DNA of 64,000 nucleotides from Kineococcus aurantiacus (lineage in GTDB: Bacteria > Actinomycetota > Actinomycetes > Actinomycetales > Kineococcaceae), in the NCBI RefSeq assembly GCF_013409345.1, contig NZ_JACCBB010000001.1, positions 1,550,001 to 1,614,000 of the forward strand, read 5' to 3'. Under the pieces are notes generated by a model. It ran no database searches and was not told the origin of the DNA. It saw only the letters and a program-made list of their open reading frames with translations. Below are positions 8,885 through 17,731 of the stretch, one piece after another. Made by a program: the position numbers and the translations under genes. Numbering within the stretch: position 1 is the first letter of the stretch; each line of letters opens with the position of its first letter.

Positions 8885-9171
8885 CAGCCCTCCCCCCGCG
8901 CCGAGGCGGCCAGGGCGGCGTCGGCCCGGGTGAACGCGTCGGCGACGCCGCGGACGGCCTTGGCGTACCCGGTGGTGGCCTCCGCGATCTCGTGGCGCTG
9001 CCGGGCGGAGCCGTCGGCGAACTCCTGGACGGCGGCGGCCAGGCCGCGGTGCCCGACCCCGTCGGCGGCGACGTCGGCGGCGCGGTCGGTCGCGGCCAGG
9101 GCGGTCGACACCTGGTCGAGCGCCGTGGCGGTGCGGGCCAGCTCGACGGTGTCCAGGGGGAGGTCGCTCAC
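8884..9171 (-). CDS. WXG100/EspC-like small secreted-type protein
   Basis: The 95-residue, mostly helical protein has the size and layout of WXG100/EspC-family type VII substrates. Two helices (about 8-30 and 60-88) flank the segment EFADGSARQRHEI, where canonical members have a W-x-G turn; the Trp itself is missing. It contains TGYAKAVRG and FTRAD near the C-terminus, a loose version of the YxxxD/E export signal. It is the first gene of the five-gene cassette, starting at GTG 9169-9171, with 186 bases upstream separating it from sucD. No EccC ATPase is encoded in the window. Confidence 0.65.
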   Translation of the reverse strand: MSDLPLDTVELARTATALDQVSTALAATDRAADVAADGVGHRGLAAAVQEFADGSARQRHEIAEATTGYAKAVRGVADAFTRADAALAASARGEG

Positions 9172-9296
9172 CGGACGAGGGTGCGGGGACCGGGCACCGG
9201 GCAGGGCCGGGTCGGCGGCGCGGCCACCCGGGCGGGGCAGCGACGCTCCCCGTTCGGCGGTCCCGTCCTCACCGCGGGTCCACCGGCGGTGACGCG

Positions 9297-9333
9297 CGCG
9301 AGCCCCCGCCGACGTCGTCGGCGGGGGCTCGCG
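9297..9333. terminator. GC-rich hairpin downstream of sucD
   Basis: Bases 9297-9313 (CGCGAGCCCCCGCCGAC) are the exact reverse complement of 9317-9333 with a 3-base loop, a perfect 17-bp stem. It follows the sucD stop by 24 bases in the direction of transcription and precedes the WXG cassette, so it probably ends the sucCD transcript. There is no U-tract. Confidence 0.65.
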
Positions 9334-9357
9334 GTGCGGTGCGGTGCGCGGGGCGGG

Positions 9358-10257
9358 TCAGAGGGCCTGGAAGATCTCCCGGGCCAGCTTCGCGGTCTCC
9401 GACGGCGTCTTGCCGACCTTGACCCCGGCCGCCTCGAGGGCGTCCTTCTTGGCCTGCGCGGTGCCGGCCGAGCCGGACACGATGGCGCCGGCGTGGCCCA
9501 TGGTCTTGCCCTCGGGGGCGGTGAACCCGGCGACGTAGCCGACGACGGGCTTGGTCACGTTGGCCTCGATGAACTTGGCCGCGCGCTCCTCGGCGTCACC
9601 GCCGATCTCGCCGATCATGACGATGACGTCGGTGTCGGGGTCGTCCTGGAAGGCCTGCAGCGCGTCGATGTGCGTGGTCCCGATGACGGGGTCCCCGCCG
9701 ATGCCGACGGCGGAGGAGAACCCGATGTCCCGCAGCTCGTACATCATCTGGTAGGTCAGCGTCCCCGACTTCGAGACGAGCCCGATGCGCCCGGACTCCG
9801 TGATGTCGGCCGGGATGATCCCGACGTTGGACTGCCCGGGGCTGATGAGGCCGGGGCAGTTCGGGCCGATGAGCCGCGTGGTGCCCGACCGGGCGGCGAG
9901 CGCGTAGAACTCGGCGGAGTCGTGGACCGGGACGCCCTCGGTGATGACGACGACGAGCGGGGTGGCCGCCTCGACGGCCTCCACGACGGCGCCCTTGGTG
10001 AACTTCGCCGGGACGAAGATCACCGAGACGTCGGCGCCGGTGGCCTCGCGGGCCTCACCGACGGAGGAGAACACCGGGACCTGGACGGGCGAGCCGTCGG
10101 GGCCGGTGAAGTCGACCGACTGGCCGCCCTTGCCGGGCGTGACCCCGCCGACGACCTTCGTGCCGGAGGCCAGCATGCGCTGGGTGTGCTTGCGCCCCTC
10201 GGACCCCGTCATGCCCTGGACGAGGACCTTGGAGTCGGAGTTGATGAAGATCGACAT
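9358..10257 (-). CDS. sucD: Succinyl-CoA synthetase, alpha subunit
   Basis: SucD is the CoA-binding subunit that is transiently phosphorylated during succinyl-CoA to succinate conversion with ATP/GTP formation in the TCA cycle. At 299 residues it has normal length. It shows the nucleotide/CoA-binding start [11 protein letters not shown], the [11 protein letters not shown] segment, and the phosphohistidine loop [14 protein letters not shown]. The ATG at 10255-10257 lies two bases after the sucC stop, the usual sucC-sucD coupling. Confidence 0.97.
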   Translation of the reverse strand: MSIFINSDSKVLVQGMTGSEGRKHTQRMLASGTKVVGGVTPGKGGQSVDFTGPDGSPVQVPVFSSVGEAREATGADVSVIFVPAKFTKGAVVEAVEAATPLVVVITEGVPVHDSAEFYALAARSGTTRLIGPNCPGLISPGQSNVGIIPADITESGRIGLVSKSGTLTYQMMYELRDIGFSSAVGIGGDPVIGTTHIDALQAFQDDPDTDVIVMIGEIGGDAEERAAKFIEANVTKPVVGYVAGFTAPEGKTMGHAGAIVSGSAGTAQAKKDALEAAGVKVGKTPSETAKLAREIFQAL

Positions 10258-10259
10258 GC

Positions 10260-11432
10260 TCAGGCCCCCGCGTTCGCCAGCTCGGCGGCCTTGTCGGCCG
10301 CGCCGTCCATGGTGTCCACGACCGTCACCAGCGGGTGGTCGGCCTCGGCGAGGATGCGACGACCCTCCTCGACGTTGTTGCCGTCCAGGCGCACGACGAG
10401 CGGTTTGGTGGCCTCGTCGCCGAGGATGCCCAGCGCGGACACGATGCCCTTGGCGACCTCGTCGCAGGCGGTGATCCCGCCGAAGACGTTGACGAACACG
10501 CTCTTGACCTGCGCGTCGCCCAGGATGACGTCGAGGCCGTTGGCCATGACCTGCGCGGACGCGCCGCCGCCGATGTCGAGGAAGTTCGCGGGCTTCACCC
10601 CGCCGTGGGCCTCGCCGGCGTAGGCGACGACGTCGAGGGTCGACATGACCAGGCCCGCGCCGTTGCCGATGATGCCGACCTCGCCGTCGAGCTTCACGTA
10701 GTTCAGGCCCAGCGCCTTCGCCTTGGCCTCCAGCGGGTCGGCCGCCGCGGCGTCGGCCAGGTCGGCGTGCCCGGCGTGCCGGAACTCGGCGTTCTCGTCG
10801 AGGGTGACCTTGCCGTCGAGGGCCACGACCTCGCCGGACTCGGTGCGCACCAGCGGGTTGACCTCGACGAGGGTGGCGTCCTCGCTGGCGAAGACGGTCC
10901 ACAGCTTCTGGAAGACGTCGGTGACCTGGGCCTTCAGCTCGTCGGAGAAACCGGCGGCCTCGGCGATCTCGGCGGCCTTCGAGGCGTCGATCCCGGTGAG
11001 CGCGTCGACGGGGACGCGGGCCAGGGCCTCGGGGCGCTCGACGGCGAGCTGCTCGATCTCCATGCCGCCCTCGACGCTGGCCATCGCCAGGTAGGTGCGG
11101 TTGGAGCGGTCGAGGAGCACGGAGAAGTAGAACTCCTCGGCGATCTTCGCGCCCTCGGCGACCATGACCTGGTGGACGGTGTGTCCCTTGATGTCCATGC
11201 CCAGGATCTCGCGGGCCTTCTCGGCCGCCTCGGCCGGCGAGTGGGCGAGCTTGACGCCACCGGCCTTGCCGCGGCCACCCACCTTGACCTGCGCCTTGAC
11301 GACCACGGTCCCGCCACCCATCGCCTCGGCGGCCGCCTGGGCCTCCTCGGGGGTGGTCGCGACGCGGCCGTCGAGCACGGGTACGCCGTGCGCCGCGAAC
11401 AGGTCGCGCGCCTGGTACTCGAAGAGGTCCAC
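10260..11432 (-). CDS. sucC: ADP-forming succinyl-CoA synthetase, beta subunit
   Basis: SucC is the ATP-grasp, nucleotide-binding subunit of succinyl-CoA synthetase. The protein starts [21 protein letters not shown], shows the ATP-grasp [16 protein letters not shown] segment and the NPLV and NIFGGI-like ([10 protein letters not shown]) motifs. GTG at 11430-11432 gives 390 residues, the family length. The frame is open a further 33 codons upstream but without homology. The untranslated region upstream contains a repeated CCTCGTCTT. Confidence 0.96.
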   Translation of the reverse strand: MDLFEYQARDLFAAHGVPVLDGRVATTPEEAQAAAEAMGGGTVVVKAQVKVGGRGKAGGVKLAHSPAEAAEKAREILGMDIKGHTVHQVMVAEGAKIAEEFYFSVLLDRSNRTYLAMASVEGGMEIEQLAVERPEALARVPVDALTGIDASKAAEIAEAAGFSDELKAQVTDVFQKLWTVFASEDATLVEVNPLVRTESGEVVALDGKVTLDENAEFRHAGHADLADAAAADPLEAKAKALGLNYVKLDGEVGIIGNGAGLVMSTLDVVAYAGEAHGGVKPANFLDIGGGASAQVMANGLDVILGDAQVKSVFVNVFGGITACDEVAKGIVSALGILGDEATKPLVVRLDGNNVEEGRRILAEADHPLVTVVDTMDGAADKAAELANAGA

Positions 11433-11543
11433 CAGTGTTCCTCGTCTTCCTCGTCTTCGTCGGGATTCGACTCGTCGTGCCGGTGGCACCGCTCCCAGGG
11501 TCGCTGGGCGGGCGTCCTCGTCGGCCGGCACCGGGCCTTACGC

Positions 11544-11549
11544 ACAGTA
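11544..11549 (-). promoter_or_regulatory. Possible sucC -10 element
   Basis: TACTGT on the minus strand fits TAnnnT and would give a leader of about 100 bases before sucC. The upstream -35 region (GAGAGG) is poor. Weak support. Confidence 0.3.
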
Positions 11550-11630
11550 GACCCGCCACCGGTGCCCCTCTCGGCCAGGTCCGGAGACGCCGGTCACACC
11601 GGCTCGCCCCCACGGCCAGGAGGGTGGACG

Positions 11631-13034
11631 ATGTCCATCACCATGGACACCACCGACGCTGACCTCGAGTCCGTCCTCGCCGCCGCGGACGCCGCCCGAC
11701 GACCGCTCGCCCGCACCTCCCCCGCCGACCGCGCCGACGCCCTCGAGGCGGTCGCCCGGGCGCTCGAGGAGGCCCGCACCGAGCTCGTCGCGCTGGCCGC
11801 CGCCGAGACGCACCTGCCGGAGGCGCGCCTGAACGGCGAGCTCACCCGCACCGTCTTCCAGGCGCGGCTGTTCGCCGCCGGGCTGCGCGACGCCTCGCTC
11901 GTGCCGGCCACCGTCGAGCACGCCGACCCCGACTGGGGCATGGGCCCGCGCCCGGACATCCGCCGGACCGTCGTGCCCCTGGGGCCCGTCCTGGTCTTCG
12001 CCGCGAGCAACTTCCCCTTCGCCTTCAGCGTCTTCGGCGGCGACTCCGCCTCGGCGCTCGCGGCCGGGTGCCCCGTCGTCGTCAAGGCCCACCCGGGCCA
12101 CCCGGAGCTGTCGCGGGCCACCGCCGCGCACGTCGTGGAGGCACTCGAGGGCGTGGGGTACCCCGTCGGGGCGTTCGCGCTCATCGAGGGCGTCGAGGCC
12201 TCCATCGCGGCGCTGCGCGACCGGCGCGTCAAGGCGGCCGGGTTCACGGGGTCGCTGCGCGGGGGACGCGCCCTGTTCGACATCGCCACAGGCCGCCCGG
12301 ACCCGATCCCCTTCTACGGCGAGCTGGGCAGCGTGAACCCCGTCGTCGTGACGCCCGCGGCGTGGGCCGAGCGCGGCACCGGCATCGTCGAGGGCTGGGT
12401 CGGGTCGCTGACGCTGGGCGCGGGGCAGTTCTGCACCAACCCCGGCGTCGTCCTCGTCCCGGACGCGGACGCGTTCACGTCCGCCGTGGACCTGCCGGTG
12501 CCCGGCCCGATGCTGAACCCCGGCATCGTCGAGGGGTTCGGGACGTCCACCGCGCAGCTGCGCGAGCAGCCCGGTGTGAGCGTGGCCGCCCGCGGCCCGG
12601 AGTCGGGCGAGGGCGTCGCGGCGCAGGTGCTGACGGTCTCGGCGGCCGACGTGCTGGCCAACCCGCACGTCCTGGACATCGAGGCGTTCGGCCCCGCCGG
12701 CCTCGTGGTCGGGTACTCCTCGGCCGAGGAGCTCGAGCAGGTCCTCGACGTCCTGCCCGGTCAGCTGACGGGGTCGGTGCAGGCCGCGTCGGCGGACGAC
12801 GACCTCGCCCGCGAGGTGGCGCTGCTGCTGGCCGAGAGCGTGGGCCGCGTCGTGTGGAACGAGTGGCCGACGGGCGTGACGGTCTCGGCCGCCCAGCAGC
12901 ACGGCGGTCCGTGGCCGGCGACGACGGCGCCGACGACGACGTCGGTGGGGACGGCCGCGATCGACCGCTGGCAACGGCCCGTCGCCTTCCAGGGCGTCCC
13001 GGCCGCGGCCCTGCCCGAGCAGCTGAGGGACTGA
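11631..13034 (+). CDS. NADP-dependent aldehyde dehydrogenase, alpha-ketoglutarate-semialdehyde type
   Basis: The 467-residue protein belongs to the aldehyde dehydrogenase superfamily. It has the N-x-P-F active-site segment (AASNFPFAF), the VVKAHPGHP cofactor loop, the general-base Glu in [11 protein letters not shown] and the catalytic Cys in [10 protein letters not shown]. The [11 protein letters not shown] and KAHPGHP signatures match the branch oxidising 2,5-dioxopentanoate to 2-oxoglutarate in pentose and glucarate breakdown. Substrate is inferred from that branch. The ATG at 11631 is preceded by CCAGGAGGG at good distance. An inverted repeat GCCGGT-CAC-ACCGGC at 11589-11603 could be an operator. 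Confidence 0.85.
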   Translation: MSITMDTTDADLESVLAAADAARRPLARTSPADRADALEAVARALEEARTELVALAAAETHLPEARLNGELTRTVFQARLFAAGLRDASLVPATVEHADPDWGMGPRPDIRRTVVPLGPVLVFAASNFPFAFSVFGGDSASALAAGCPVVVKAHPGHPELSRATAAHVVEALEGVGYPVGAFALIEGVEASIAALRDRRVKAAGFTGSLRGGRALFDIATGRPDPIPFYGELGSVNPVVVTPAAWAERGTGIVEGWVGSLTLGAGQFCTNPGVVLVPDADAFTSAVDLPVPGPMLNPGIVEGFGTSTAQLREQPGVSVAARGPESGEGVAAQVLTVSAADVLANPHVLDIEAFGPAGLVVGYSSAEELEQVLDVLPGQLTGSVQAASADDDLAREVALLLAESVGRVVWNEWPTGVTVSAAQQHGGPWPATTAPTTTSVGTAAIDRWQRPVAFQGVPAAALPEQLRD

Positions 13035-13037
13035 CCG

Positions 13038-13973
13038 GTGCGCGTCGTGGTGGTGGGGGCCACCGGTCACATCGGCAGCTACCTCGTGCCCCGGCTCGTG
13101 CGGGCCGGGCACGACGTCACCGCGGTCAGCCGCGGCACCCGCGAGCCGTACCACCCGGACCCGGCGTGGTCGCGGGTCGAGCGCGTCGTGGCCGACCGGG
13201 ACGCCGAGGGCGCCGCGTTCGGCGCGCGGGTCGCGGCCCTGGCCCCCGACGCCGTCGTGGACCTCGTGAGCTTCGACCTGACCTCGACGCGGGTGCTCGT
13301 CGAGGCGCTGCGCCCGACGGGGGCGTTCCTGGCCCACTGCGGGACCATCTGGGTCCACGGCCCGGCCGCGGCCTCGCCGCTGCGCGAGGACGACCCCCGC
13401 GAACCCTTCGGGGAGTACGGCACGCGGAAGGCGCAGATCGAGGAGTTCCTGCTCGCCGAGCGCGAGCTGCGCTGCACGGTGCTGCACCCCGGGCACATCA
13501 GCGGCCCCGGCTGGCCCGTCATCACGCCGCTGGGCAACCTCGACCCCGGGGTCTGGCGGGCGCTGTCGAGCGGGGGCGAGCTGCTCGTGCCCGGGCTCGG
13601 CCTGGAGACGCTGCACCACGTCCACGCCGACGACGTCGCGCAGGGTTTCGAGCTGGCCCTGGCCCGGCCGGACGCCGCGGCCGGGCAGAGCTTCCACGTC
13701 GTCTCCGACCGGGCGCTGACGGTGCGCGGCTTCGCCCGCGCCGCCGCGGCCTGGTGGGGACGGGAGGCGAACCTGCGGTCGGTCTCCTGGGAGCAGTTCC
13801 GCGCCGCGGCCGGCGAGCACGCCGACGCGAGCTGGGAGCACCTGTCCCGCAGCCACTCCGCGAGCACCGACAAGGCCCGCACCCTCCTCGGCTACTCCCC
13901 CGGGTACACCTCGCTGGAGGCGGCGCGGTCCGCGGTCGAGGCCATGGGCCTGCTCCCCGCCCCCGGCGCCTGA
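13038..13973 (+). CDS. NAD-dependent epimerase/reductase of the extended SDR type
   Basis: This 311-residue Rossmann protein begins VVVVGATGHIGSYL (GxxGxxG nucleotide loop) and keeps a YxxxK catalytic pair in EYGTRKAQIEEFL. The middle (CTVLHPGHISGPGWPVI) is typical of extended SDR epimerases/dehydratases. GTG at 13038 is three bases after the aldehyde dehydrogenase stop, so the two form an operon. A role on a sugar or sugar lactone in the same pathway is inference from coupling. It converges on the IclR gene. Confidence 0.8.
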   Translation: MRVVVVGATGHIGSYLVPRLVRAGHDVTAVSRGTREPYHPDPAWSRVERVVADRDAEGAAFGARVAALAPDAVVDLVSFDLTSTRVLVEALRPTGAFLAHCGTIWVHGPAAASPLREDDPREPFGEYGTRKAQIEEFLLAERELRCTVLHPGHISGPGWPVITPLGNLDPGVWRALSSGGELLVPGLGLETLHHVHADDVAQGFELALARPDAAAGQSFHVVSDRALTVRGFARAAAAWWGREANLRSVSWEQFRAAAGEHADASWEHLSRSHSASTDKARTLLGYSPGYTSLEAARSAVEAMGLLPAPGA

Positions 13974-14000
13974 CCCCCGCCGCGCCCGAGGGGACCCGGG

Positions 14001-14591
14001 TCAGGCCAGCAGGGGGCCGAGGACCTTCGCCGCGGCGTGCAACCGCTCCGCGTGCGTCTCCACGCCCAGGGCCGAGGTGGAGGTGACGACGAGCACGCCG
14101 ACGAGGCCCCCGGCCGGCTCGCGCACCGCGACGGCCAGGACGTTGCCCCGCCCCAGGCCCTCGTCGCGGCCGCCCAGGACGGTCAGGACGGCCTGCTCGC
14201 GGTCCAGGTGGGGGCCGGGCGGGACGTCGGGGTCGGCGTCGGCGACCCGCGCGGCGCCGGCCCGCAGCACGAGCAGGTGCACCCCGGCGCGGACACCGGC
14301 CCGCAGCCGCGCCAGCTCGTCGCGCGCGGCGGTGACCACGCGCACGGGCGCGGCGGCCTCGACGAGCCCCTGCACGCGCGCGCCGAGGGCGAACCCGGAC
14401 AGGTCCGGCAGCCGGACGAGGTGCTCCTGCGCGACCAGCAGGTTCAGCAGCCGGTAGGTCGTGGCGCGCGGGATGCCGGTCGCGGCCGCGAGCTCGGCGG
14501 CGCTCACCCCCGGCCCGGCGCGGGCCACGGCCTCGAGCAGTTCGAGCGCGGAGCTGAGGGCCCTGGGTTGCCGGCCGGTCAGGTCGCTCAC
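14001..14591 (-). CDS. IclR-family regulator, short form
   Basis: The N-terminal winged helix is clear: SSALELLEAVARAGPGVSAAELAAATGIPRATTYRLLNLL. A shortened effector domain follows, ending LGVETHAERLHAAAKVLGPLL. At 196 residues it is about 50 shorter than usual IclR proteins, with the loss in the ligand-binding part, so ligand recognition may differ. GTG at 14589-14591 overlaps the upstream APC permease stop (GTGA), so regulator and transporter are cotranscribed. It probably controls the flanking amine-transport genes. Confidence 0.85.
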   Translation of the reverse strand: MSDLTGRQPRALSSALELLEAVARAGPGVSAAELAAATGIPRATTYRLLNLLVAQEHLVRLPDLSGFALGARVQGLVEAAAPVRVVTAARDELARLRAGVRAGVHLLVLRAGAARVADADPDVPPGPHLDREQAVLTVLGGRDEGLGRGNVLAVAVREPAGGLVGVLVVTSTSALGVETHAERLHAAAKVLGPLLA

Positions 14592-16036
14592 TGCAGGACG
14601 TCCTGCTGCCGGGTCTCGTCGTACAGCCCGACCGCGGTCAGGAGGTCCGGCCGCCACCGGCGCAGCGCGAGCGCCCGCACGACCGCGGCCACCAGCAGCG
14701 CGGCGGCGACCAGGACCCAGCCGCCGCCGGCCGCGAGCGCCCACGCCGTGCAGGCGGCCAGCACGGCGACCAGCGACGCCGTGGCGACGACGGCCACGAG
14801 GACCGGGAGGGCCGTGAGCTCGCCGATGCGGCGCAGGAACACCGGCGCGGCGCAGCAGACGAGGACGTACGCGCCGACGTACCCGCAGGTGCTGACGACG
14901 AGGAGGCCGCGCAGCGCGTCGGCCACCGGGACGCCCGCCGCGAGGACCGCCGCGGGGACCGCCGCGGCGACCGCGGTGGCCCAGGCGACGGCGGTGGCGG
15001 GGGTCCCCCAGCGCCCGGTCCGGCCCAGCGCCCGGGGGGCGACGCCCTCGCGGCCCGTGGTGAACACGAGCCGGACCAGGGCCGTGAGGGAGCCGGAGGC
15101 GCACCCGGCGAACGACGTGAGGACGCCCAGCTCCAGGACGGTCACCAGCCGGGGGTCGGTCAGCACCCGCACCGCCTCGGCCAGCGGCAGCGGTGTGGCC
15201 CCCAGGCCGGGCGTGCCGGCGAAGACGACGGCCTGGGCGGCGGCGGCCAGGACGTACAGCAGCCCCGCGCCGAGCGCCGTGGTGCGCACCGCCCAGGGGA
15301 CGACGGAGAACGGCCGGCGGCTCTCGCTGGCCAGCGCCCCGGCGCTCTCGAAACCCACGAACGCGGTGACGGCCAGCAGCAGGCCCTGCCCGCCGGGGCC
15401 GAAGGGGTGGCCGCCGCCGTCGAGGACCACGCCGACCCCGGCGGGACCGGGCGCCCCGGCGCGCACCGCGGCGACCACCACGACCACGAGGACGACGGCG
15501 ACGGCGGAGATGGCGACGGCCTCCAGGGTCAGCGCCAGCCGGGCCGACACCCCGGCCCCGCGCACGACCGGGGCCGCCACGAGCAGCGCCGCCAGCAGCA
15601 CGCCCGCCACGAGCGGGACGGGCCCGTCCGGCACGGGCACGAGGTGCCCGACGAGGGCCGCCGCCGCCATCGACGCGCCGGTCAGCGCGCCCGCCACGAG
15701 GAACCCGTACCCGACGACGAGCGAACCGCCGGCCACGGTCGCCGCGGTGGGCCCCAGCCCCTTGGCGGTGAAGGAGTAGAGGGACCCCGGGGCGACCATG
15801 CGGCGGCTGAACTGCCCCACGCAGGAACTGACGAGCAGGACGAGGACGGTGGCCACGAGGTAGGCCAGCGCGGACGGGGGCGAACCCGCCAGGGCGAGGG
15901 CCTGCCCGGGGGAGGTGGCCATCGCCGCCGCGGGCGCGGTGGCCGCCACCGACTGCGCCAGGACGTCCCAGCGCCCCAGCCGGCGACGGCGCAGGCCCGT
16001 CACGGGCGAGGTGGAGCGCAGCGCGGGTACCGTCAC
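14588..16036 (-). CDS. APC-superfamily amino acid/amine permease
   Basis: A 482-residue protein with about 12 hydrophobic helices. It has the N-terminal helix AATAPAAAMATSPGQALALAG, an FSRRMVAPGSLYSFTAKGLG loop (the G-S-x-Y substrate region of APC transporters) and FVGFESAGALASESR, the conserved Glu/Ser-rich TM6-TM7 connection. GTG at 16034-16036 is the first good start. It is coupled to the IclR regulator and divergent from a second APC permease, suggesting uptake of an amine handled by the neighbouring oxidase. Substrate is unproven. Confidence 0.85.
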   Translation of the reverse strand: MTVPALRSTSPVTGLRRRRLGRWDVLAQSVAATAPAAAMATSPGQALALAGSPPSALAYLVATVLVLLVSSCVGQFSRRMVAPGSLYSFTAKGLGPTAATVAGGSLVVGYGFLVAGALTGASMAAAALVGHLVPVPDGPVPLVAGVLLAALLVAAPVVRGAGVSARLALTLEAVAISAVAVVLVVVVVAAVRAGAPGPAGVGVVLDGGGHPFGPGGQGLLLAVTAFVGFESAGALASESRRPFSVVPWAVRTTALGAGLLYVLAAAAQAVVFAGTPGLGATPLPLAEAVRVLTDPRLVTVLELGVLTSFAGCASGSLTALVRLVFTTGREGVAPRALGRTGRWGTPATAVAWATAVAAAVPAAVLAAGVPVADALRGLLVVSTCGYVGAYVLVCCAAPVFLRRIGELTALPVLVAVVATASLVAVLAACTAWALAAGGGWVLVAAALLVAAVVRALALRRWRPDLLTAVGLYDETRQQDVLQ

Positions 16037-16058
16037 GGGGGCACGGTGCCCGTCCCGT

Positions 16059-16173
16059 GTTTCGCGCCGGTTTCCGGCCCGTTTCGGGTCGTCGCCGGGG
16101 ATCGGGACGGCGGCGCCGGCCGCGTCCCGTTCGCCGCGCCCGGCCGTCACGCGGCGGCAACACGACCGAAACG
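16059..16173. promoter_or_regulatory. Divergent promoter region with TTTCG/CGAAA repeats
   Basis: Between the two divergent APC permeases, CGTTTCGGGTCG at 16080-16091 is nearly the inverse of CGACCGAAACG at 16163-16173. Further TTTC motifs occur at about 16060 and 16070. TTTC-type half-sites are compatible with IclR-family operators, and the neighbouring IclR gene is the obvious candidate. Binding is inference. Confidence 0.4.
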
Positions 16174-16237
16174 CCCGGGGAGCAGGATCGCCCCGGAGCG
16201 GCCAGCCGGCCGCCCACCCTCGCACGGGAGGAGCGTC

Positions 16238-17731
16238 ATGGCGAACACCACCGTCGCCGCGGAACCGGCAGCCGACCGCCGCCTCAGCGGCCGGCTCGGA
16301 GTCGGTTCCATCGTCTTCATGGTCGTCGCGGCCGCCGCGCCGCTGACCGTCGTCGGCGGCAGCGTCCCGATCGGCATCAGCATCGGCAACGGCGCGGGGT
16401 TCCCCGCCATGTACGCCGTCGGCTCGGTCGTCCTGTTCTTCTTCGCCGTGGGTTTCGTGGCCATGACGCGCTACGTCCCGAACGCGGGGGCCTTCTACAC
16501 CTACATCGGCGCGGGCCTGGGCCGGCTGCACGGCCTCGGGGGTTCCTTCCTCGCCCTGCTGACGTACCAGACGATCCAGGCCGCCGTGTACGGGTACCTC
16601 GGCGCCGCCCTCGGCGGCGTCGTCGCCGACGACCTCGGCGGGCCGGACCTGCCGTGGTGGGTGTGGGCCGGGGCGGCGATCGCCCTCGTGGGTTTCCTGG
16701 GGTACCGGCACATCGACCTGTCCAGCAAGGTCCTGGGGGTCCTGCTGATCGCCGAGATCGGCATCGTCCTCGTCGTCGACGCGGGCGTCGTGCTGGCCGG
16801 CGGCGGGCCGGAGGGCCTGTCCACCGCGTCGGTGACGCCGTCCGGCATCACGGCCGGCGCGCCCGGCATCGGGCTCATGTTCGCCCTGGCGGGTTTCATC
16901 GGCTTCGAGTGCACCGCGGTGTTCCGCGACGAGGCCCGCGACCCCGACCGCACCATCCCGCGGGCCACCTACGTCTCGCTCGCGCTCATCGGCGTCTTCT
17001 ACACCGTCTCGGCCTGGGCCGTGGTCTCCGCCTGGGGCGACACGGGGGCGCTGACCGAGGCCGCGGACGACCCCGAGGGCATGGTGGTGCAGACCGCCGC
17101 CGACTACGTCGGCAGGGTCGCCGGGGACACCGTCCAGGTGCTGCTGCTGACCAGCCTGTTCGCCTGCGTCCTGTCGTTCCACAACGTCCTGAACCGCTAC
17201 GTGTTCTCGATGGCCAACACCGGCGTCCTGCCGCGGGCCTGGGGCCGCAGCCACGGGCGGCACCACTCCCCGCACGTCGCCTCGCTCCTGCAGACGGCCG
17301 TCTCGGTGCTGCTCATGGGGGTGTTCGCCGCAGCGGGCCTGGACCCGGTCATGCAGGTCTACACGTGGATGTCCGGCGTCGCGACGCTGGGGTTCATCCT
17401 GCTGATGCTGCTGACCTGCGTCGCGGTCCTGGTGTTCTTCACGCGCAACCGCGTCGACACCCGGGTGTGGAACACGAGGGTCGCCCCCGTCGTCGGGGTC
17501 GTCGGCCTGGCCTTCACCGCGTACCTCACGGCGACGAACTTCGGCCTGCTCGTCGGCGGCTGGACCGTCGGCGCGGTGTTCCTCGTCCTCACCGCCGCCT
17601 CCTACCTCGTCGGCCCGCTGGTCGGCGTCCTCAAGCCCAGCGCCGACCCGCTGGCGATCGCCCGGTTCGAGGCCGCCCTCGAACACCCCACCGCCGTCCC
17701 GCACCAGAACCGCACGGAGGACCACGCGTGA
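16238..17731 (+). CDS. APC-superfamily permease coupled to amine oxidase
   Basis: The 497-residue protein has 12 predicted membrane helices. The start SIVFMVVAAAAPLTVVGG, the segment RYVPNAGAFYTYIGAGLG and FIGFECTAVFRDEARDPDRTIPRAT are characteristic of APC amino acid/amine permeases. ATG at 16238 has GGGAGGAG 5-12 bases upstream. The stop overlaps the amine-oxidase GTG by four bases, so it most likely imports the amine that the oxidase deaminates. Confidence 0.88.
   Translation: MANTTVAAEPAADRRLSGRLGVGSIVFMVVAAAAPLTVVGGSVPIGISIGNGAGFPAMYAVGSVVLFFFAVGFVAMTRYVPNAGAFYTYIGAGLGRLHGLGGSFLALLTYQTIQAAVYGYLGAALGGVVADDLGGPDLPWWVWAGAAIALVGFLGYRHIDLSSKVLGVLLIAEIGIVLVVDAGVVLAGGGPEGLSTASVTPSGITAGAPGIGLMFALAGFIGFECTAVFRDEARDPDRTIPRATYVSLALIGVFYTVSAWAVVSAWGDTGALTEAADDPEGMVVQTAADYVGRVAGDTVQVLLLTSLFACVLSFHNVLNRYVFSMANTGVLPRAWGRSHGRHHSPHVASLLQTAVSVLLMGVFAAAGLDPVMQVYTWMSGVATLGFILLMLLTCVAVLVFFTRNRVDTRVWNTRVAPVVGVVGLAFTAYLTATNFGLLVGGWTVGAVFLVLTAASYLVGPLVGVLKPSADPLAIARFEAALEHPTAVPHQNRTEDHA

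Noticed and set aside
7265-9292. 675-codon plus-strand frame opposite the WXG cassette
   Set aside because: Gly-rich low-complexity product without motifs, while the minus-strand frames form a coupled operon.
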